A DNA stretch of 64,000 nucleotides, from NCBI GenBank assembly GCA_031287575.1, contig JAITSV010000006.1, forward strand, positions 51,346 to 115,345, written 5' to 3'. The DNA is from Desulfovibrio sp. Lineage in GTDB: Bacteria; Desulfobacterota; Desulfovibrionia; Desulfovibrionales; Desulfovibrionaceae. The position numbers and the translations under genes are program-made. The notes beneath the pieces were generated by a model. That model saw nothing but the letters and a program-made list of their open reading frames with translations. It was not told the DNA's origin and did not search any database. This document shows, piece by piece, positions 1 through 10,047 of this stretch. Each line of letters opens with the position of its first letter. Positions within the stretch are counted from its first letter, which is position 1.

Positions 1-1
1 G

Positions 2-793
2 GAAGACCTGATGGTGCAGGCGGAAAAGATGGCCTCGGTCGGCGGGCTTGCGGCGGGCATGGCCCACGAGATCAACAACCCGCTGGGTGGCATCCTGCAA
101 GGGGTGCAGAACCTGCGCCGCCGCCTGCTCGAAGATCTGCCCGCCAACCGCGCGGCGGCGGAACGGCAGGGCGTGGATTTCGGCCGCGTCACCGCCTACG
201 CGGAAGAGCGCCGCATCGGCGGGCTGCTGGACGGCATCCGCGAATCGGGCGAACGCGCGGCGCGCATCGTGGCCAACATGCTCACCTTCAGCCGCCGCAG
301 CGACCCTTCGCGCGGGCCGGTGCAGATCAACGACCTACTGGAACGCACCCTTGAACTGGCGGTCACCGATTACAGCCTGGCCCGCAACTACGACTTCAAG
401 CGCATTGCCGTGGTGCGCCGCTACGCCCCGCAGTTGCCGCCGGTGCGCTGTTCCGCCAGCGAGATGGAACAGGTGTTCCTGAACCTGTTCAAGAACGCGG
501 CCCAGGCGCTGTCGCTGCGCGATGACGGGCCGCCGCCGGTGCTGACCCTGACCACGGCGGCGGAGACGGCGCACCTGCGCATCGAGGTGGCCGACAACGG
601 CCCCGGCATGTCGCCGGAACTGCGCCGCCGGGCCTTCGAGCCGTTCTTCACCACGCGCGAGGCAGGCGCGGGCACCGGCCTTGGCCTGTCCGTGGCCTAC
701 TTCATCGTGGTCACCAACCACAAGGGCACCATCACCATCGAGGAAGCGCCGGAAGGCGGCGCGGTGGTCGTGGTGCGCCTGCCCCTGGCCTGA
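2..793 (+). CDS. Sensor histidine kinase, C-terminal part (5' end outside window)
   Basis: The reading frame is open to the left edge, so only the C-terminus is seen. It carries the dimerisation/phospho-acceptor helix with the H-box MAHEINNPLGG, the N-box around NLFKNAAQAL, the G1 box VADNGPGM, an F-box-like FEPFFTT and the G2 box GTGLGLSV. This is the full catalytic core of a HisKA/HATPase_c kinase, which autophosphorylates on the H-box His and passes phosphate to a response regulator. The sensor domains lie outside the window, so the signal is unknown. The HEINNPL form with an insert after it is typical of NtrB/PAS-type kinases. No partner regulator gene is adjacent inside the window. Confidence 0.93.
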   Translation, partial: EDLMVQAEKMASVGGLAAGMAHEINNPLGGILQGVQNLRRRLLEDLPANRAAAERQGVDFGRVTAYAEERRIGGLLDGIRESGERAARIVANMLTFSRRSDPSRGPVQINDLLERTLELAVTDYSLARNYDFKRIAVVRRYAPQLPPVRCSASEMEQVFLNLFKNAAQALSLRDDGPPPVLTLTTAAETAHLRIEVADNGPGMSPELRRRAFEPFFTTREAGAGTGLGLSVAYFIVVTNHKGTITIEEAPEGGAVVVVRLPLA

Positions 794-1357
794 TGCCATC
801 CCGTACGGCCCCCTGCGGTATCGCCCCTGCCCCGCTCGTGCCCCGACCTGACCTTGTCCTGCTCCTGACCTGACCCGGCGCCAGCACGGCGCGCCGTACC
901 CGCCCGCCCAGTTGCTCCCCTGTTGCTCCCCTGTTGCCCAGTCGGTCGCCCGGCCGGTCGCCCGGCCCTCCCCCCGCGTCCTTGCCTCCCTTGCCTCCCT
1001 CGCCTCCCCCCCCACCGCACCACATGTGGGCCCGGTCCGCGCCGGGGCTTCTGCAAATCGTCACGTGTCCGTCACCGCCGTCACCGGCATCTTCATGCTA
1101 ACTACCCGCAGAGAGACGAACCCGGCGCCGCACGGCGTCACGCAACCGTCACCACGCCTTCACGGGTGAAGGGGCAACGGACGACACACTCACCGGTCCG
1201 AGCCCGGTTGCGGTTTTCACGCCGCCATGCAGCCTGCCGCCGCATGACCGGCAACGCGCTGCGGACAGGGCCGGACCCCTGGCGCGGCGCAACGCTCATT
1301 CCGCACCATGTCAGGCACGTATCCGGCACCGTGCCCGTCACGTATCCGGGGGGATAC
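794..1357. other. Intergenic region, C-rich, no gene supported
   Basis: An open frame runs through here into the next gene, but its translation is low-complexity (Pro/Cys/Arg-rich) and looks like nothing conserved. The stretch 908-1012 holds short direct repeats (GTTGCTCCCCT and GGTCGCCCGGCC units) and a cytosine-rich tract. No convincing promoter or terminator was recognised. Confidence 0.5.
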
Positions 1358-3853
1358 ATGCAACATACCTGGCTGGAGCCGTTTCTGGAAATGCTGGGCC
1401 GCAGGCGCGACGACCCGGGGCACGCACCGCATCCAAACGACCTGGCGCCGGGCGCCCTGCACGCCGTGAACACGCCGCCGGTCTTCACGCGGCTCGAAGT
1501 TCCCGACGCCCTCTCCGGTGCCGCCGCTGGCGCCGCACCAGACGCCTTGTCCCCACCCTCACCGGGCGCCGCAGCCTTCCAGAACGTTCCCGATTCCGCG
1601 CACCACGCCCATTCCGTCCACGCCACGGATGCCTCGGTACGCGACATGGTGGCCCGGCACGAGGCGCTGCACATGCTGCTGGTGCGCATGGTGGACCACG
1701 TGCTGGTGCGCGACCTGTACGGAGAAGAGATCACCGCGGGCATCGAATCGCTGCTGGTGGAAGGGTTGTGGGCGGCAGTGCCCGGCCTGAGCGGCCAGCC
1801 CGCGTCGGCGCATCACCTGCTGCCGCTGGAATCCGGCGAATTCCTGGTGTTCTGGCCGGAACCGGCCACCCGCCCGCAACGCCTGGCCGACGCCGCCTTC
1901 ACCATGAAGCTGAAGTTGCAGCATCATCTGAAGGATTCCGTGCTGCGCTGGACCGGGCGCGAGGTGAACATCGGCGTGGGCTGCGCCACCTACCGCCGCC
2001 GCCCCGGCGCGGAACCGCGCCAGGAATTCTTTCAGGCCGTGCGCGAGGCGCGCACCATGGCCCGCAAGGAACTGGACCTGTCCGACCTGCGCCTTGCGCG
2101 CGATTTCAAGGCCGTGTTGCAGGACAACGCCATCCGCACCCTGTACCAGCCCATCGTGCGCTTTCCCACCGGGCGGATCATGGCCTGGGAGGCCCTGAGC
2201 CGGGGCCCGGTGGACACGCCCTTCCACTCGCCCATGATGCTCTTCGACATCGCGGAGGAACTGGGCATGCTCTTCGCGCTGGAACGCATCTGCCGGGAAC
2301 GGGCCATTGCCTGCGCGGGCACCCTGGCCCCGGACCAGAAGCTGTTCCTGAACATCCACCCGCGCACCCTTACCGACCCCGGCTTCACCCCCGGCAGCAC
2401 GCTGGAGGCGGTGCGGGCCATGGGGCTTGCACCGGAAAACATCGTCTTCGAGATCACCGAGCGGCATTCCATCCGCGACTTCGGGGTGTTCTACAAGACG
2501 CTGTCGCACTACCGGGGGCAGGGCTTCAAGGTGGCCATCGACGATGCGGGCACCGGTTATTCCGGCCTTGCCACCATCGCCGAACTGAAGCCCGACTTCA
2601 TCAAGATCGACATGTCGCTCATCCGCAACATCAACCGCGACCCGGTGCGCCGCGCGCTGATGGAAACCCTGGTCAGCTTCGCCGAAAAGATCGGCTCGCG
2701 GGTCATCGCGGAAGGCATCGAAACCCGCGAGGAAGCCGCCACCCTGATGGCCATCGGCGCGCACTACGGCCAGGGCTACTACCTGGGCCGCCCCGACTAC
2801 CCCAAGCAGGAAACCCACGTGGACATCGGAGAACTGCGCCCCACGGCGCAACTGCCCAGCGTGGGCAGCCTTGCCTGCTCCATGCCGGTGGGCGAACTGG
2901 CCGAACCGGCCCACACCGTGCCCCCCACCACCCTGGCGGGCGAGGTCCGCAAGCTGTTCGAGACCTCCGATCCGCTGACCAGCATCGCCGTGACGGACGA
3001 GCGCGGCAAGCCGCTGGGGCTGATCATGGACTACCACCTCAATCGGCAGCTTTCGGCGCAGTACGGGGTTGCGCTGTACTTCAAGCGGCCCGTGTCCGCC
3101 GTCATGGACACCAAGCCGCTGGTGATGGAGCAGACCACCCCCGTGGAGGACGCCGCCCGGCTGGCCATGTCGCGCAGCCGGTTGCAGGCCTACGACGACA
3201 TCATGATCACCCGCGCCGGGCTGCTGACGGGCATCGTTTCGGTGCAGCGGCTGCTGCACAAGCTGGCCCAGGTGCAGGTGGAACTGGCCAAGGGCACCAA
3301 CCCGCTCACCGGGCTGCCGGGCAACGTGGCGCTGGAAAAGGAACTGGAAACCCGCCTGGCCGGGGGGCAGCCCTTTTCGCTGCTGTACGCGGACCTGGAC
3401 AACTTCAAGAGCTACAACGACACCTACGGCTTCAAGAACGGCGACAGGATCATCCTGCTGCTGGCCAAGGTGCTGTCGTGGGCGGTGCAGCGGCACGGGG
3501 CCAAGGGCGACTACGTGGCACACATCGGCGGCGACGACTTCGTGTGCATCACCTCGCCCCGCCATGCGGAACGGGTATGCCGGGCGGCCACGCGCTGCTT
3601 CGGGCGGCTGGTGCGCGGGTGCTACTGCGGAGAGGACATCGCGCGCGGCTGGATTACCGCGCGCGGGCGCGACGGCATGGAGCGGCGCTTTCCGTTCGTT
3701 TCCGTCTCGCTGGCGGTGCTGGACTGCCACGAGCGCAGCAACCTGCACGAGATCGGCGAGCGGGCCGCCCACGTCAAGCACCTGGCCAAGGCCATTCCCG
3801 GCAACGCCTACGTGCTGGAATGCGGAGTGTGCCAGATGCGCGCCCTGCACTGA
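1358..3853 (+). CDS. EAL-CBS-GGDEF cyclic-di-GMP turnover protein
   Basis: Start chosen at the ATG at 1358, just after a purine-rich GGGGGGAT; upstream codons in the frame encode low-complexity sequence. The predicted product is 831 aa. EAL domain at about residues 260-475 with the metal and catalytic residues present (WEALSRG, NIHP, FEITERH, IDDAGTGYS, KIDMS, AEGIET, GQGYYLG), so c-di-GMP phosphodiesterase activity is expected. A CBS pair follows at about 515-640, then a GGDEF domain at about 650-831 whose signature is GGDDF. The Arg of the RxxD inhibitory site is not conserved (AKGD five residues before the signature). CBS domains usually bind adenine nucleotides, so turnover may respond to energy state (inference). 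No membrane segment was seen; likely cytoplasmic. An 18-bp tandem repeat covers the stop codon. Confidence 0.88.
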   Translation: MQHTWLEPFLEMLGRRRDDPGHAPHPNDLAPGALHAVNTPPVFTRLEVPDALSGAAAGAAPDALSPPSPGAAAFQNVPDSAHHAHSVHATDASVRDMVARHEALHMLLVRMVDHVLVRDLYGEEITAGIESLLVEGLWAAVPGLSGQPASAHHLLPLESGEFLVFWPEPATRPQRLADAAFTMKLKLQHHLKDSVLRWTGREVNIGVGCATYRRRPGAEPRQEFFQAVREARTMARKELDLSDLRLARDFKAVLQDNAIRTLYQPIVRFPTGRIMAWEALSRGPVDTPFHSPMMLFDIAEELGMLFALERICRERAIACAGTLAPDQKLFLNIHPRTLTDPGFTPGSTLEAVRAMGLAPENIVFEITERHSIRDFGVFYKTLSHYRGQGFKVAIDDAGTGYSGLATIAELKPDFIKIDMSLIRNINRDPVRRALMETLVSFAEKIGSRVIAEGIETREEAATLMAIGAHYGQGYYLGRPDYPKQETHVDIGELRPTAQLPSVGSLACSMPVGELAEPAHTVPPTTLAGEVRKLFETSDPLTSIAVTDERGKPLGLIMDYHLNRQLSAQYGVALYFKRPVSAVMDTKPLVMEQTTPVEDAARLAMSRSRLQAYDDIMITRAGLLTGIVSVQRLLHKLAQVQVELAKGTNPLTGLPGNVALEKELETRLAGGQPFSLLYADLDNFKSYNDTYGFKNGDRIILLLAKVLSWAVQRHGAKGDYVAHIGGDDFVCITSPRHAERVCRAATRCFGRLVRGCYCGEDIARGWITARGRDGMERRFPFVSVSLAVLDCHERSNLHEIGERAAHVKHLAKAIPGNAYVLECGVCQMRALH

Positions 3854-3883
3854 CCGGACTGGCGGCACTGACCGGACTGGCGG
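3848..3883 (+). repeat. 18-bp tandem duplication spanning a stop codon
   Basis: Two exact copies of an 18-bp unit beginning CACTGACCGG lie head to tail at 3848-3865 and 3866-3883. The first contains the TGA stop of the EAL-CBS-GGDEF gene. Similar stop-spanning duplications occur at 16071-16122 and 50267-50347. Confidence 0.9.
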
Positions 3884-3932
3884 CATTCGGGGCATCGAAG
3901 CCGCCACCTTTCCCCCGTCCTTAAATGCGACA

Positions 3933-3960
3933 CCCCCCGCGTTGCGGCGCGGGGGGCCTT
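3933..3960 (+). terminator. GC-rich hairpin between convergent genes
   Basis: Perfect 8-bp stem CCCCCCGC (3933-3940) with GCGGGGGG (3949-3956) and an 8-nt loop. It sits 80 bp after the EAL-CBS-GGDEF gene and faces the 3' end of cheA. There is no long T-run, so termination is likely but not certain. Confidence 0.5.
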
Positions 3961-4069
3961 GCGTTCGGCAGGAATGGAAGGGCAATCCCAGCCCGACACG
4001 CGGACCGGGCAGAACGAGACCAGCCGGGGGCAGATTGGACCGGATTGCGCCAGACCGGGCCGGAACCGG

Positions 4070-6454
4070 TCAGCGTTCCGGCATGCCCTGCGCCACGCGC
4101 ACCAGTTGGGCCGCGTCGAGAATCAGCGATATGCCGCCCTCGGCGTCCACGCTGGACCCGGCAATCCAGGCGGCGCGGCGGCACGGGCCGCCCAGGCGCT
4201 TGATGACCGCCTGCTCCAGCCCGGCCACGCCGTCCACGGCAAAGCCCACCGGCTGGCCGTCCACGTTGGCGATGATGACCCGTTCGTAGGCGGGCTGCTC
4301 GCCCGGCACGTCCAGGAAGCGGCGCAGGCTGAGGCACGGCACCAGTCGTTCGCGGTATTCGATGAGGCCCAGCGTGGCGGCCTCTCCGTCCACGAAGCGT
4401 TCAAGGCACGCCTGCACCTGGGTCAGGGGCAGGATGAACGCCTCGTCGCCCACGCGCACGCGAAGGCCATCGATGATGGCCAGGGTAAGGGGGATGCGCA
4501 GTCGCCAGGCCGTGCCCTCACCCCGCCTGCTGACCACGTCCACGCTGCCGCGCAGCGACCCCAGGGCCGTGCTGACCACGTCCAGCCCCACCCCGCGCCC
4601 GGAAAGGTCGGATACGCCGCTGGCCGTGCTGAAGCCGGGCAGAAACAGCAGTTGCAACAGTTCCGCCTCGCCGGGGTCGGCGTCCGGGGCCAGCAGGCCC
4701 CGCGCCACGCCAACGGCGCGCAGCTTGTCCAGGTCGATGCCCGCGCCGTCGTCGGACACGGTGATCAGCACCTCGCCCCCGGCATGGGCGGCGGACAGGC
4801 GCAGCACCGACTCGGCGGGCTTGCCCGCCGCCAGCCGCGCCTCTGCCGATTCCACGCCGTGGTCCATGGCGTTGCGCACCAAGTGCAGCAGGGGGTCGCG
4901 CAGGTGGTCGATGACGGTCTTGTCCAGTTCCGTCTCGCCGCCCTCTGCCACGAAGCGCACGTCCTTGCCCAGGCGCGCCGCCAGATCGCGCACCAGCCGC
5001 CGGAAGGCATGGAAGGTGGCGTCCAAGGGTACCATGCGCACCGACATGGTGCTGTCGCGCAGCGATTCGGTCAGCCGTTCCAGCCCTTCGGCCAGTTCGC
5101 GCAGGCGCGGGTCATCGTGGTCGGTGGCGATGCGCGACAGGCGCGCCTGCAAAATGACCAGTTCGCCCACGTTGTCCAGCAGGCGGTCCACCTTGGCGCT
5201 GTCCACGCGCAGACTGGTGGAGGCACCTTCGTCGCCGCCGGGGCGCAGGGTACCCGCCGGAGCGGCATCGTCACCTGCCGGGGGGACACATTCCTGCACG
5301 GACCAGGGCGCGGAGACAACGGCGGACGTGGATGATGCCGCCTGCGAAGCACCGGCGACAGACATGCCCTCGGGTACCCCCGGAACATCGCCATCGGCCC
5401 CACTGATTCCACCAATCCCGCCCTGCCCGCGCACCGCCCGCAGGGCCTCGTCGCCGGCACCGGCGGCGGCCAGCAGTCCGGTCGCATCGGCAACGCCCCC
5501 CTGTGCCGCGATGCGGCACAAAAGTTCCGGCGGAGGCAGCAACCGCTCTTCGCCCAACGCCACCACGTCCAGTCCGGCCTCGTCCATCAGCGTGGCGAAC
5601 GGTTCGCGCACCATGGCCAGCGAATGTTCCGTGACCAGCACGGCGTCCCAGCGCAGGTGCACCGCTTCCGCGTCCAGTCCGTCCAGCCCGGGCACGATTT
5701 CGCAGTGGGGCCAGACATACAGGGCGCCAAGCCCGTGCAGCCCGTCCAGCAGCCGGGAAGGATCCAGCCCCCGGCGCAGCGCGCCGGGCGCCGGGGCATA
5801 GCGCAGCCAGTACACCCGGGGCGCGCGGGGAGAGCTCCCGTAAGCGGCGGACGGTTCCGTGGCCATCTGCCCGGACGGTGCGGGGATGGACCCCGGTGAG
5901 GCCGTCGGAAAATCCTGCGGTTGCGCGGTGGGTGAAGTGCCCGCCGCAACGGCGGCATCGTCGTCCATTGCCCGAAGGGAGCCGGGCAAGGCGACGGGCG
6001 CGGCGACGGGCGCGGCCCACCGCGCCGCCAGCGTGCCGATGCGGCCCAGCAGTTCGCGCTCGCGCGCGGCAACGCCGTCCGCATCGGCGCCATCCTCGAC
6101 GCTGCCCGCCGACGGAGGTTCCGCCGCAACCGGGGCCGACGCCCCCTGTTCCAGCAGTTCCTGCAAGTGGTCCTTGGCATCCAGGCCAAGGGCCAGCAGC
6201 TCGGACGTGGCCGGAACCCCGGCCTTGCGCACGTTGTCGAACAGGTCTTCCACCGCATGGGTGAAACGGGCCACCGCGTCGAAGCCGAACATGGCCCCGG
6301 TGCCCTTCAGCGTATGCAACGCGCGGAACACCCGCGCCATGAGCGCGGCATCGCCGGGGTGCGATTCCAGTTCCAGCAGCGCCTCTTCGAGGTCGATGAG
6401 CAGGTCGCGCGCTTCCTCGGTGAACACGCGCCGTGCGGTGCCGCCGGGGTTCAT
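4070..6454 (-). CDS. cheA: Chemotaxis histidine kinase CheA
   Basis: 794 aa. An N-terminal HPt domain carries the phospho-acceptor His47 in ALHTLKGTG. A long Ala/Pro-rich linker leads to a region around PRVYWLRYAPAPGALRRG that does not look like the classical P2 (CheY/CheB-binding) domain. Then follow a dimerisation domain, an HATPase domain (N-box LVRNAMDHGVE, DDGAGID, GRGVGLDVV) and a C-terminal CheW-like domain (LTLAIIDGLRVRVGDEAFILPL). It phosphorylates a response regulator under control of the linked receptor. Its ATG overlaps the cheW stop by 4 nt (ATGA), so the two are translationally coupled. No cheY, cheR or cheB lies in the window. Confidence 0.95.
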   Translation of the reverse strand: MNPGGTARRVFTEEARDLLIDLEEALLELESHPGDAALMARVFRALHTLKGTGAMFGFDAVARFTHAVEDLFDNVRKAGVPATSELLALGLDAKDHLQELLEQGASAPVAAEPPSAGSVEDGADADGVAARERELLGRIGTLAARWAAPVAAPVALPGSLRAMDDDAAVAAGTSPTAQPQDFPTASPGSIPAPSGQMATEPSAAYGSSPRAPRVYWLRYAPAPGALRRGLDPSRLLDGLHGLGALYVWPHCEIVPGLDGLDAEAVHLRWDAVLVTEHSLAMVREPFATLMDEAGLDVVALGEERLLPPPELLCRIAAQGGVADATGLLAAAGAGDEALRAVRGQGGIGGISGADGDVPGVPEGMSVAGASQAASSTSAVVSAPWSVQECVPPAGDDAAPAGTLRPGGDEGASTSLRVDSAKVDRLLDNVGELVILQARLSRIATDHDDPRLRELAEGLERLTESLRDSTMSVRMVPLDATFHAFRRLVRDLAARLGKDVRFVAEGGETELDKTVIDHLRDPLLHLVRNAMDHGVESAEARLAAGKPAESVLRLSAAHAGGEVLITVSDDGAGIDLDKLRAVGVARGLLAPDADPGEAELLQLLFLPGFSTASGVSDLSGRGVGLDVVSTALGSLRGSVDVVSRRGEGTAWRLRIPLTLAIIDGLRVRVGDEAFILPLTQVQACLERFVDGEAATLGLIEYRERLVPCLSLRRFLDVPGEQPAYERVIIANVDGQPVGFAVDGVAGLEQAVIKRLGGPCRRAAWIAGSSVDAEGGISLILDAAQLVRVAQGMPER

Positions 6455-7272
6455 GCGCCACCTCCGCCCACGCGGGCGGAAGTACCCGGCGTGCCATGGG
6501 CGCGGGCCGGACGCGCGTGCGGCTGTCCGTCGGCGGGCGGCCCATCGGCAAGGGGGCGGGAGGGATTCCGGGCCTGGGACGGAGATGGGGATTGGGGCGG
6601 AATCGGCGCCGGGGCTCCCGAAGGCTCCTCGTCGTCGAACAGGCGGTCGGCGTCCAGCAGCAGCATGTGGCGCCCCTCGTGGCGGAATATCCCGGCCAGC
6701 ACGTCGGCGGGCACGGGGGTGCCCATGCGTGGCGGCGGTTCCACGGCGACGGCGTCGATTTCGATGACCTCGCGCACGGCGTCGGCCAGCGCGCCCACCA
6801 GGGTGATGCCGCCGCCCGCATCGGGGGGCGCGGGCACCTCCACGATGACGATGCGCGAATGCACGGTGCGCGCGACACTCCCCATGCCGAGCCGGGTGCG
6901 CAGATCCACCACCGGCACGGCCGCGCCGCGCAGGTTCACCACCCCGCGCACATGTCGCGGCATGCGGGGAATGCGGGTCAGATCGCCGAAGTCCAGCACT
7001 TCGCGCACCACGCCGATGTCGAGGGCGAAGCGCTCGTCGCCCAGGGTCAGGGCCAGCAGCCTGCGGACGGGCGCCAGGGGACCAGGTCCCGGAAGTGCCG
7101 GGCTTGCCTGGCGGGCCTGGTCAGCCGCTTCCCTGCCGCGCGGATGGTCCTGCGGTGCCTGTCTGTTGTTGCCCTGCTGCACGTCGTGGTTCCGGTGCGG
7201 GGCGGCTTGCGCCGTACCCGGTCTGAATGTGCGGAAATGGCGCCGCTTCCGGAGCCACCCCGCCGTATGCAT
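6451..7272 (-). CDS. cheW: CheW-like coupling protein with extended tails
   Basis: The CheW domain begins near LLALTLGDERFALDIGVVREVL and includes the conserved VRGVVNLRGAAVPVVDLR stretch. It bridges the receptor (next gene upstream) and CheA (next downstream). At 273 aa it is far longer than a usual CheW of about 160 aa, owing to a low-complexity N-terminus of about 70 residues and a Pro/Ser/Ala-rich C-terminal tail of about 60. The ATG at 7272 lies 17 nt after the receptor stop but has no visible Shine-Dalgarno, so the true start may be an internal GTG. The 3' end overlaps cheA by 4 nt. Confidence 0.85.
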   Translation of the reverse strand: MHTAGWLRKRRHFRTFRPGTAQAAPHRNHDVQQGNNRQAPQDHPRGREAADQARQASPALPGPGPLAPVRRLLALTLGDERFALDIGVVREVLDFGDLTRIPRMPRHVRGVVNLRGAAVPVVDLRTRLGMGSVARTVHSRIVIVEVPAPPDAGGGITLVGALADAVREVIEIDAVAVEPPPRMGTPVPADVLAGIFRHEGRHMLLLDADRLFDDEEPSGAPAPIPPQSPSPSQARNPSRPLADGPPADGQPHARPARAHGTPGTSARVGGGGA

Positions 7273-7289
7273 GCGGTATGCTGTACGCG

Positions 7290-9473
7290 TCAGAAGCGTT
7301 CGAAATCCTGGTCGTCCGTGTCGTCCGCATCATCCGTGAGGTCGAGGCGCACCTTGCGCGGGTCGCCGTCCTTCAAGGTGGGGATGGCCGAAGGCTGTGG
7401 CCCCGGCACCCGTTGCACCTTGGGATACATGTCCGTCCCCAGGCGAAAGAACGCCACCGTACGTTGCAGGTGGGCCGCCTGGGCCGACAGTTCTTCGGAC
7501 GTGGAGGCCACCTCTTCGGAAGCCGCCGCGTTCTGCTGGATGACCTGGTCGAGCATGTGCAGGGCCTCATTGACCTGGCTTGCGCCTTCGCGCTGCTCGA
7601 TGCTGGCGGCGGCGATCTCCTGCACCAGTTCGGAAGTGCGCTCGATGTCCGGCACCAGCTTGCCCAGCAGTTCTCCCGCACGTTCCGAAACTTCCAGGCT
7701 GGCCCCCGACAGCCGGGTGATTTCCGCAGCGGCGGCCTGGCTGCGTTCGGCCAGCTTGCGCACTTCCGAGGCCACCACGGCAAAGCCGCGACCCTGCTCG
7801 CCCGCGCGGGCCGCCTCGATGGCGGCGTTCAGGGCCAGCAGGTCGGTCTGCCGGGCAATTTCCTCGATGATGGAAATCTTGCTGGCGATCTCGCGCATGG
7901 CCTTCAGCGTGGCGGCCACCGCCGTGCCCGAGTCGCGGGCGTCGTCCGCCGCGCGCACCGCGATGGATTCGGTGGTGCGGGCGTTTTCGGCGTTCTGGGC
8001 GATGCGCGCCACCATCTCTTCCATGGAGGCGGAGCACTGCTCCACCGAGGCCGCCTGCTCCGTGGCCCCCTGCGAAAGGGCCTCGGCCGTGGCGCTCAGC
8101 TCCTCGCTGCCCGCCGCCACGTTCTCGGCGCCCACCTGCACGTCGCGCACGACGTCGGACAGCCGGTGCACCATGTTGCCCAGCGAGGTCAGCAGCCGGT
8201 CGTTGTCGCCGCGCGGCTCCAGCGACACGCGCAGATCGCCGGTGGCCAGGGTGGAGGCATTGCGCGAGATGGAACGCTCGACGGATACCATCTCTCCCAG
8301 GGCACGCATCAGTTCGTCGCGCGGGCCGCGCATGACCACCTCGATATCCACGTTGCCCCGGGCCAGTTCGCGGGCCGTTTCCACCACGCGGCGCTCGGCC
8401 AGAAGCATCTCGTGCATGGCTTGCAGCAGCCTGCCCACTTCGTCGGAGCCTTCCACCTCGACTTCCAGCGAGGTCTCGCCCTGGGCCACGGCCTCGGCCA
8501 CGGCGGCCGCGCGGGCAATGCCCCCGCGCACCGACTTGCCGATGAGGATGGCGAACAGCAACCCCAGCACCAGCGCACCGCCGGCAACCCCCAGCGAGAT
8601 CACCGACGCGCGGCGCACCTCGTCTTCCATGCGATCCTGCTGGGCGTCCTTCACCGCCACCACGGTGCTGCGCACGCCCTCGGCCACGCTGGCCATGCCC
8701 GACAGCCGGGTTTCGCGCTCTGTCTCATCCTTGACCAGTTGCTCCACCTGCTCGCGGTACCCCCGCGCGCTGGCCAGCACCGCGGAGGCCAGCTTCCAGT
8801 TTTCGCCGGAGCCCTCGCTGGCGGAAAGTCCGGATGCCGCGGATATGGCCTTGTCCAGGCGCATGCGGGCGCGGGACAGGGAATCCGTATCGCCCCGCCA
8901 CAGATAATAGAGCACGTCCACCCGCGACTGGAGAAATTCCGTTTCCAGGGTGACCAGGGTTTGCAATTCGTCGCGCCGGGGCGCCAGCGAAGGATTGGTT
9001 TGCACGATGGCGTTCAGGCGTGCGGCGTGCAGCCGCTCCACCCCTTCCTGAAGGGCGTTGGCAGCCTGCACGGCGTTCCTGATGGTCTGCTCGCGGTGCG
9101 TCAGCACACCGTCCAGTTCCAGGAACTTGCGCCGATAGTCGGCATGCATGGGACCCAGCACATCCAGGCCTCCCCCGCGCACGCCGTCGGCGGCAAGGCG
9201 TTCGCGCAACGCGGCAATGCCCTCGGCATCCCTGCCGTGTTGCGTCTCGAAGGCCTGCACGTGCTCCCGGCCCCGGTTGAGCAGGTAATACAGGATTTCC
9301 ACCCGTGAATGTTCCATGCCCGCCACCAGCGCCTGCGTGTTGCCCGTAACCTCCGACTGGCGCAGCAAGTGTTGTTGCTGCTGCCACGAAAAGGCAACCA
9401 CCCCCGCCACGATGAGCAGCAGCGAGCCGAACCCCAGGCTGAGCTTCATGAACAGACTGCAATTCTTGAGCAT
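7290..9473 (-). CDS. Methyl-accepting chemotaxis protein
   Basis: The start at 9473 (MLKNCSLF) is supported by AGGGGGT about 6 nt upstream; the product is 727 aa. A transmembrane helix near the N-terminus ([15 protein letters not shown]) and a second at about residue 300 ([20 protein letters not shown]) enclose a mostly helical periplasmic sensor. HAMP regions and a signalling domain follow, with the hairpin-tip sequence [20 protein letters not shown] and flanking Glu/Gln-rich methylation helices. The C-terminus ends in DFERF, preceded by an Asp-rich linker, which fits the relaxed CheR-tethering pentapeptide x-[HFYW]-x-x-[HFYW]. First gene of the MCP-cheW-cheA operon. The ligand is unknown. 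Confidence 0.94.
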   Translation of the reverse strand: MLKNCSLFMKLSLGFGSLLLIVAGVVAFSWQQQQHLLRQSEVTGNTQALVAGMEHSRVEILYYLLNRGREHVQAFETQHGRDAEGIAALRERLAADGVRGGGLDVLGPMHADYRRKFLELDGVLTHREQTIRNAVQAANALQEGVERLHAARLNAIVQTNPSLAPRRDELQTLVTLETEFLQSRVDVLYYLWRGDTDSLSRARMRLDKAISAASGLSASEGSGENWKLASAVLASARGYREQVEQLVKDETERETRLSGMASVAEGVRSTVVAVKDAQQDRMEDEVRRASVISLGVAGGALVLGLLFAILIGKSVRGGIARAAAVAEAVAQGETSLEVEVEGSDEVGRLLQAMHEMLLAERRVVETARELARGNVDIEVVMRGPRDELMRALGEMVSVERSISRNASTLATGDLRVSLEPRGDNDRLLTSLGNMVHRLSDVVRDVQVGAENVAAGSEELSATAEALSQGATEQAASVEQCSASMEEMVARIAQNAENARTTESIAVRAADDARDSGTAVAATLKAMREIASKISIIEEIARQTDLLALNAAIEAARAGEQGRGFAVVASEVRKLAERSQAAAAEITRLSGASLEVSERAGELLGKLVPDIERTSELVQEIAAASIEQREGASQVNEALHMLDQVIQQNAAASEEVASTSEELSAQAAHLQRTVAFFRLGTDMYPKVQRVPGPQPSAIPTLKDGDPRKVRLDLTDDADDTDDQDFERF

Positions 9474-9802
9474 CCGGAACCCCCTGGCCCTGTCTAAACC
9501 TGTCGAAAAATTGAACCGGCAGGCGTGATGGCGCGCCGGGCCTCTCCCGTATCGCATTTCACCGGGGGCGGCAAACCGCATGCATCCCAGCGAAGCACGT
9601 ATGCAATACGCTGTATGTTCAGAAAATCATCATGCACGGCGACAACCGGACACAGGCCGTCTCCCGGCAGATTATGCCCGCGCGCATTGCTGGCGCCGTG
9701 AAATCCTGCAAGAAGCACGCCGAGATAGACTTTCGACGCAGCCGCAGCCAGGGCACGGGCACGGTCGCTGGCGCCATGGGTACGGGGATGCATTCGTCAC
9801 CC
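9474..9802. other. Upstream region of the chemotaxis operon
   Basis: Leader of the minus-strand MCP gene. A minus-strand open frame of 99 codons (9494-9793) is unlike any family I know, has no ribosome binding site and is not called. No clear promoter box was identified. Confidence 0.4.
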
Positions 9803-9834
9803 TGAAAAAAAGAAGCCGCCGGGAAACCGGCGGC
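9803..9834 (-). terminator. Rho-independent terminator of Rrf2 gene A
   Basis: On the minus strand an 8-bp perfect stem GCCGCCGG/CCGGCGGC (9827-9834 with 9815-9822) with a 4-nt loop is followed by TTCTTTTTTTC. It lies about 215 nt after the stop of the minus-strand Rrf2 gene. Confidence 0.85.
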
Positions 9835-10047
9835 CTAACGCTGGGAGCCCCGCGACAGGGCAGTAACGACAAACATGAAAGTCCGGGAGGCGAGGCAGAC
9901 GAGGTAGCTGCACGCAACCCACCCGGCAAGGTGGTGGGCGGAACCGCAACGGCCCGGCAAAGCCAAACACGACAACAAGGCCGACCGCGCATTTTCCGAC
10001 AAATCGCCCTTGCCGGGCCGATATCTTCACATATCGGTGCGCCGCGA

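Noticed and set aside
1559..3985. 808-codon minus-strand open frame opposite the EAL-CBS-GGDEF gene
   Set aside because: Shadow of a gene with all expected motifs; His/Gln/Gly-rich translation.
9494..9793. 99-codon minus-strand open frame upstream of the MCP gene
   Set aside because: No ribosome binding site, no family likeness, odd composition.
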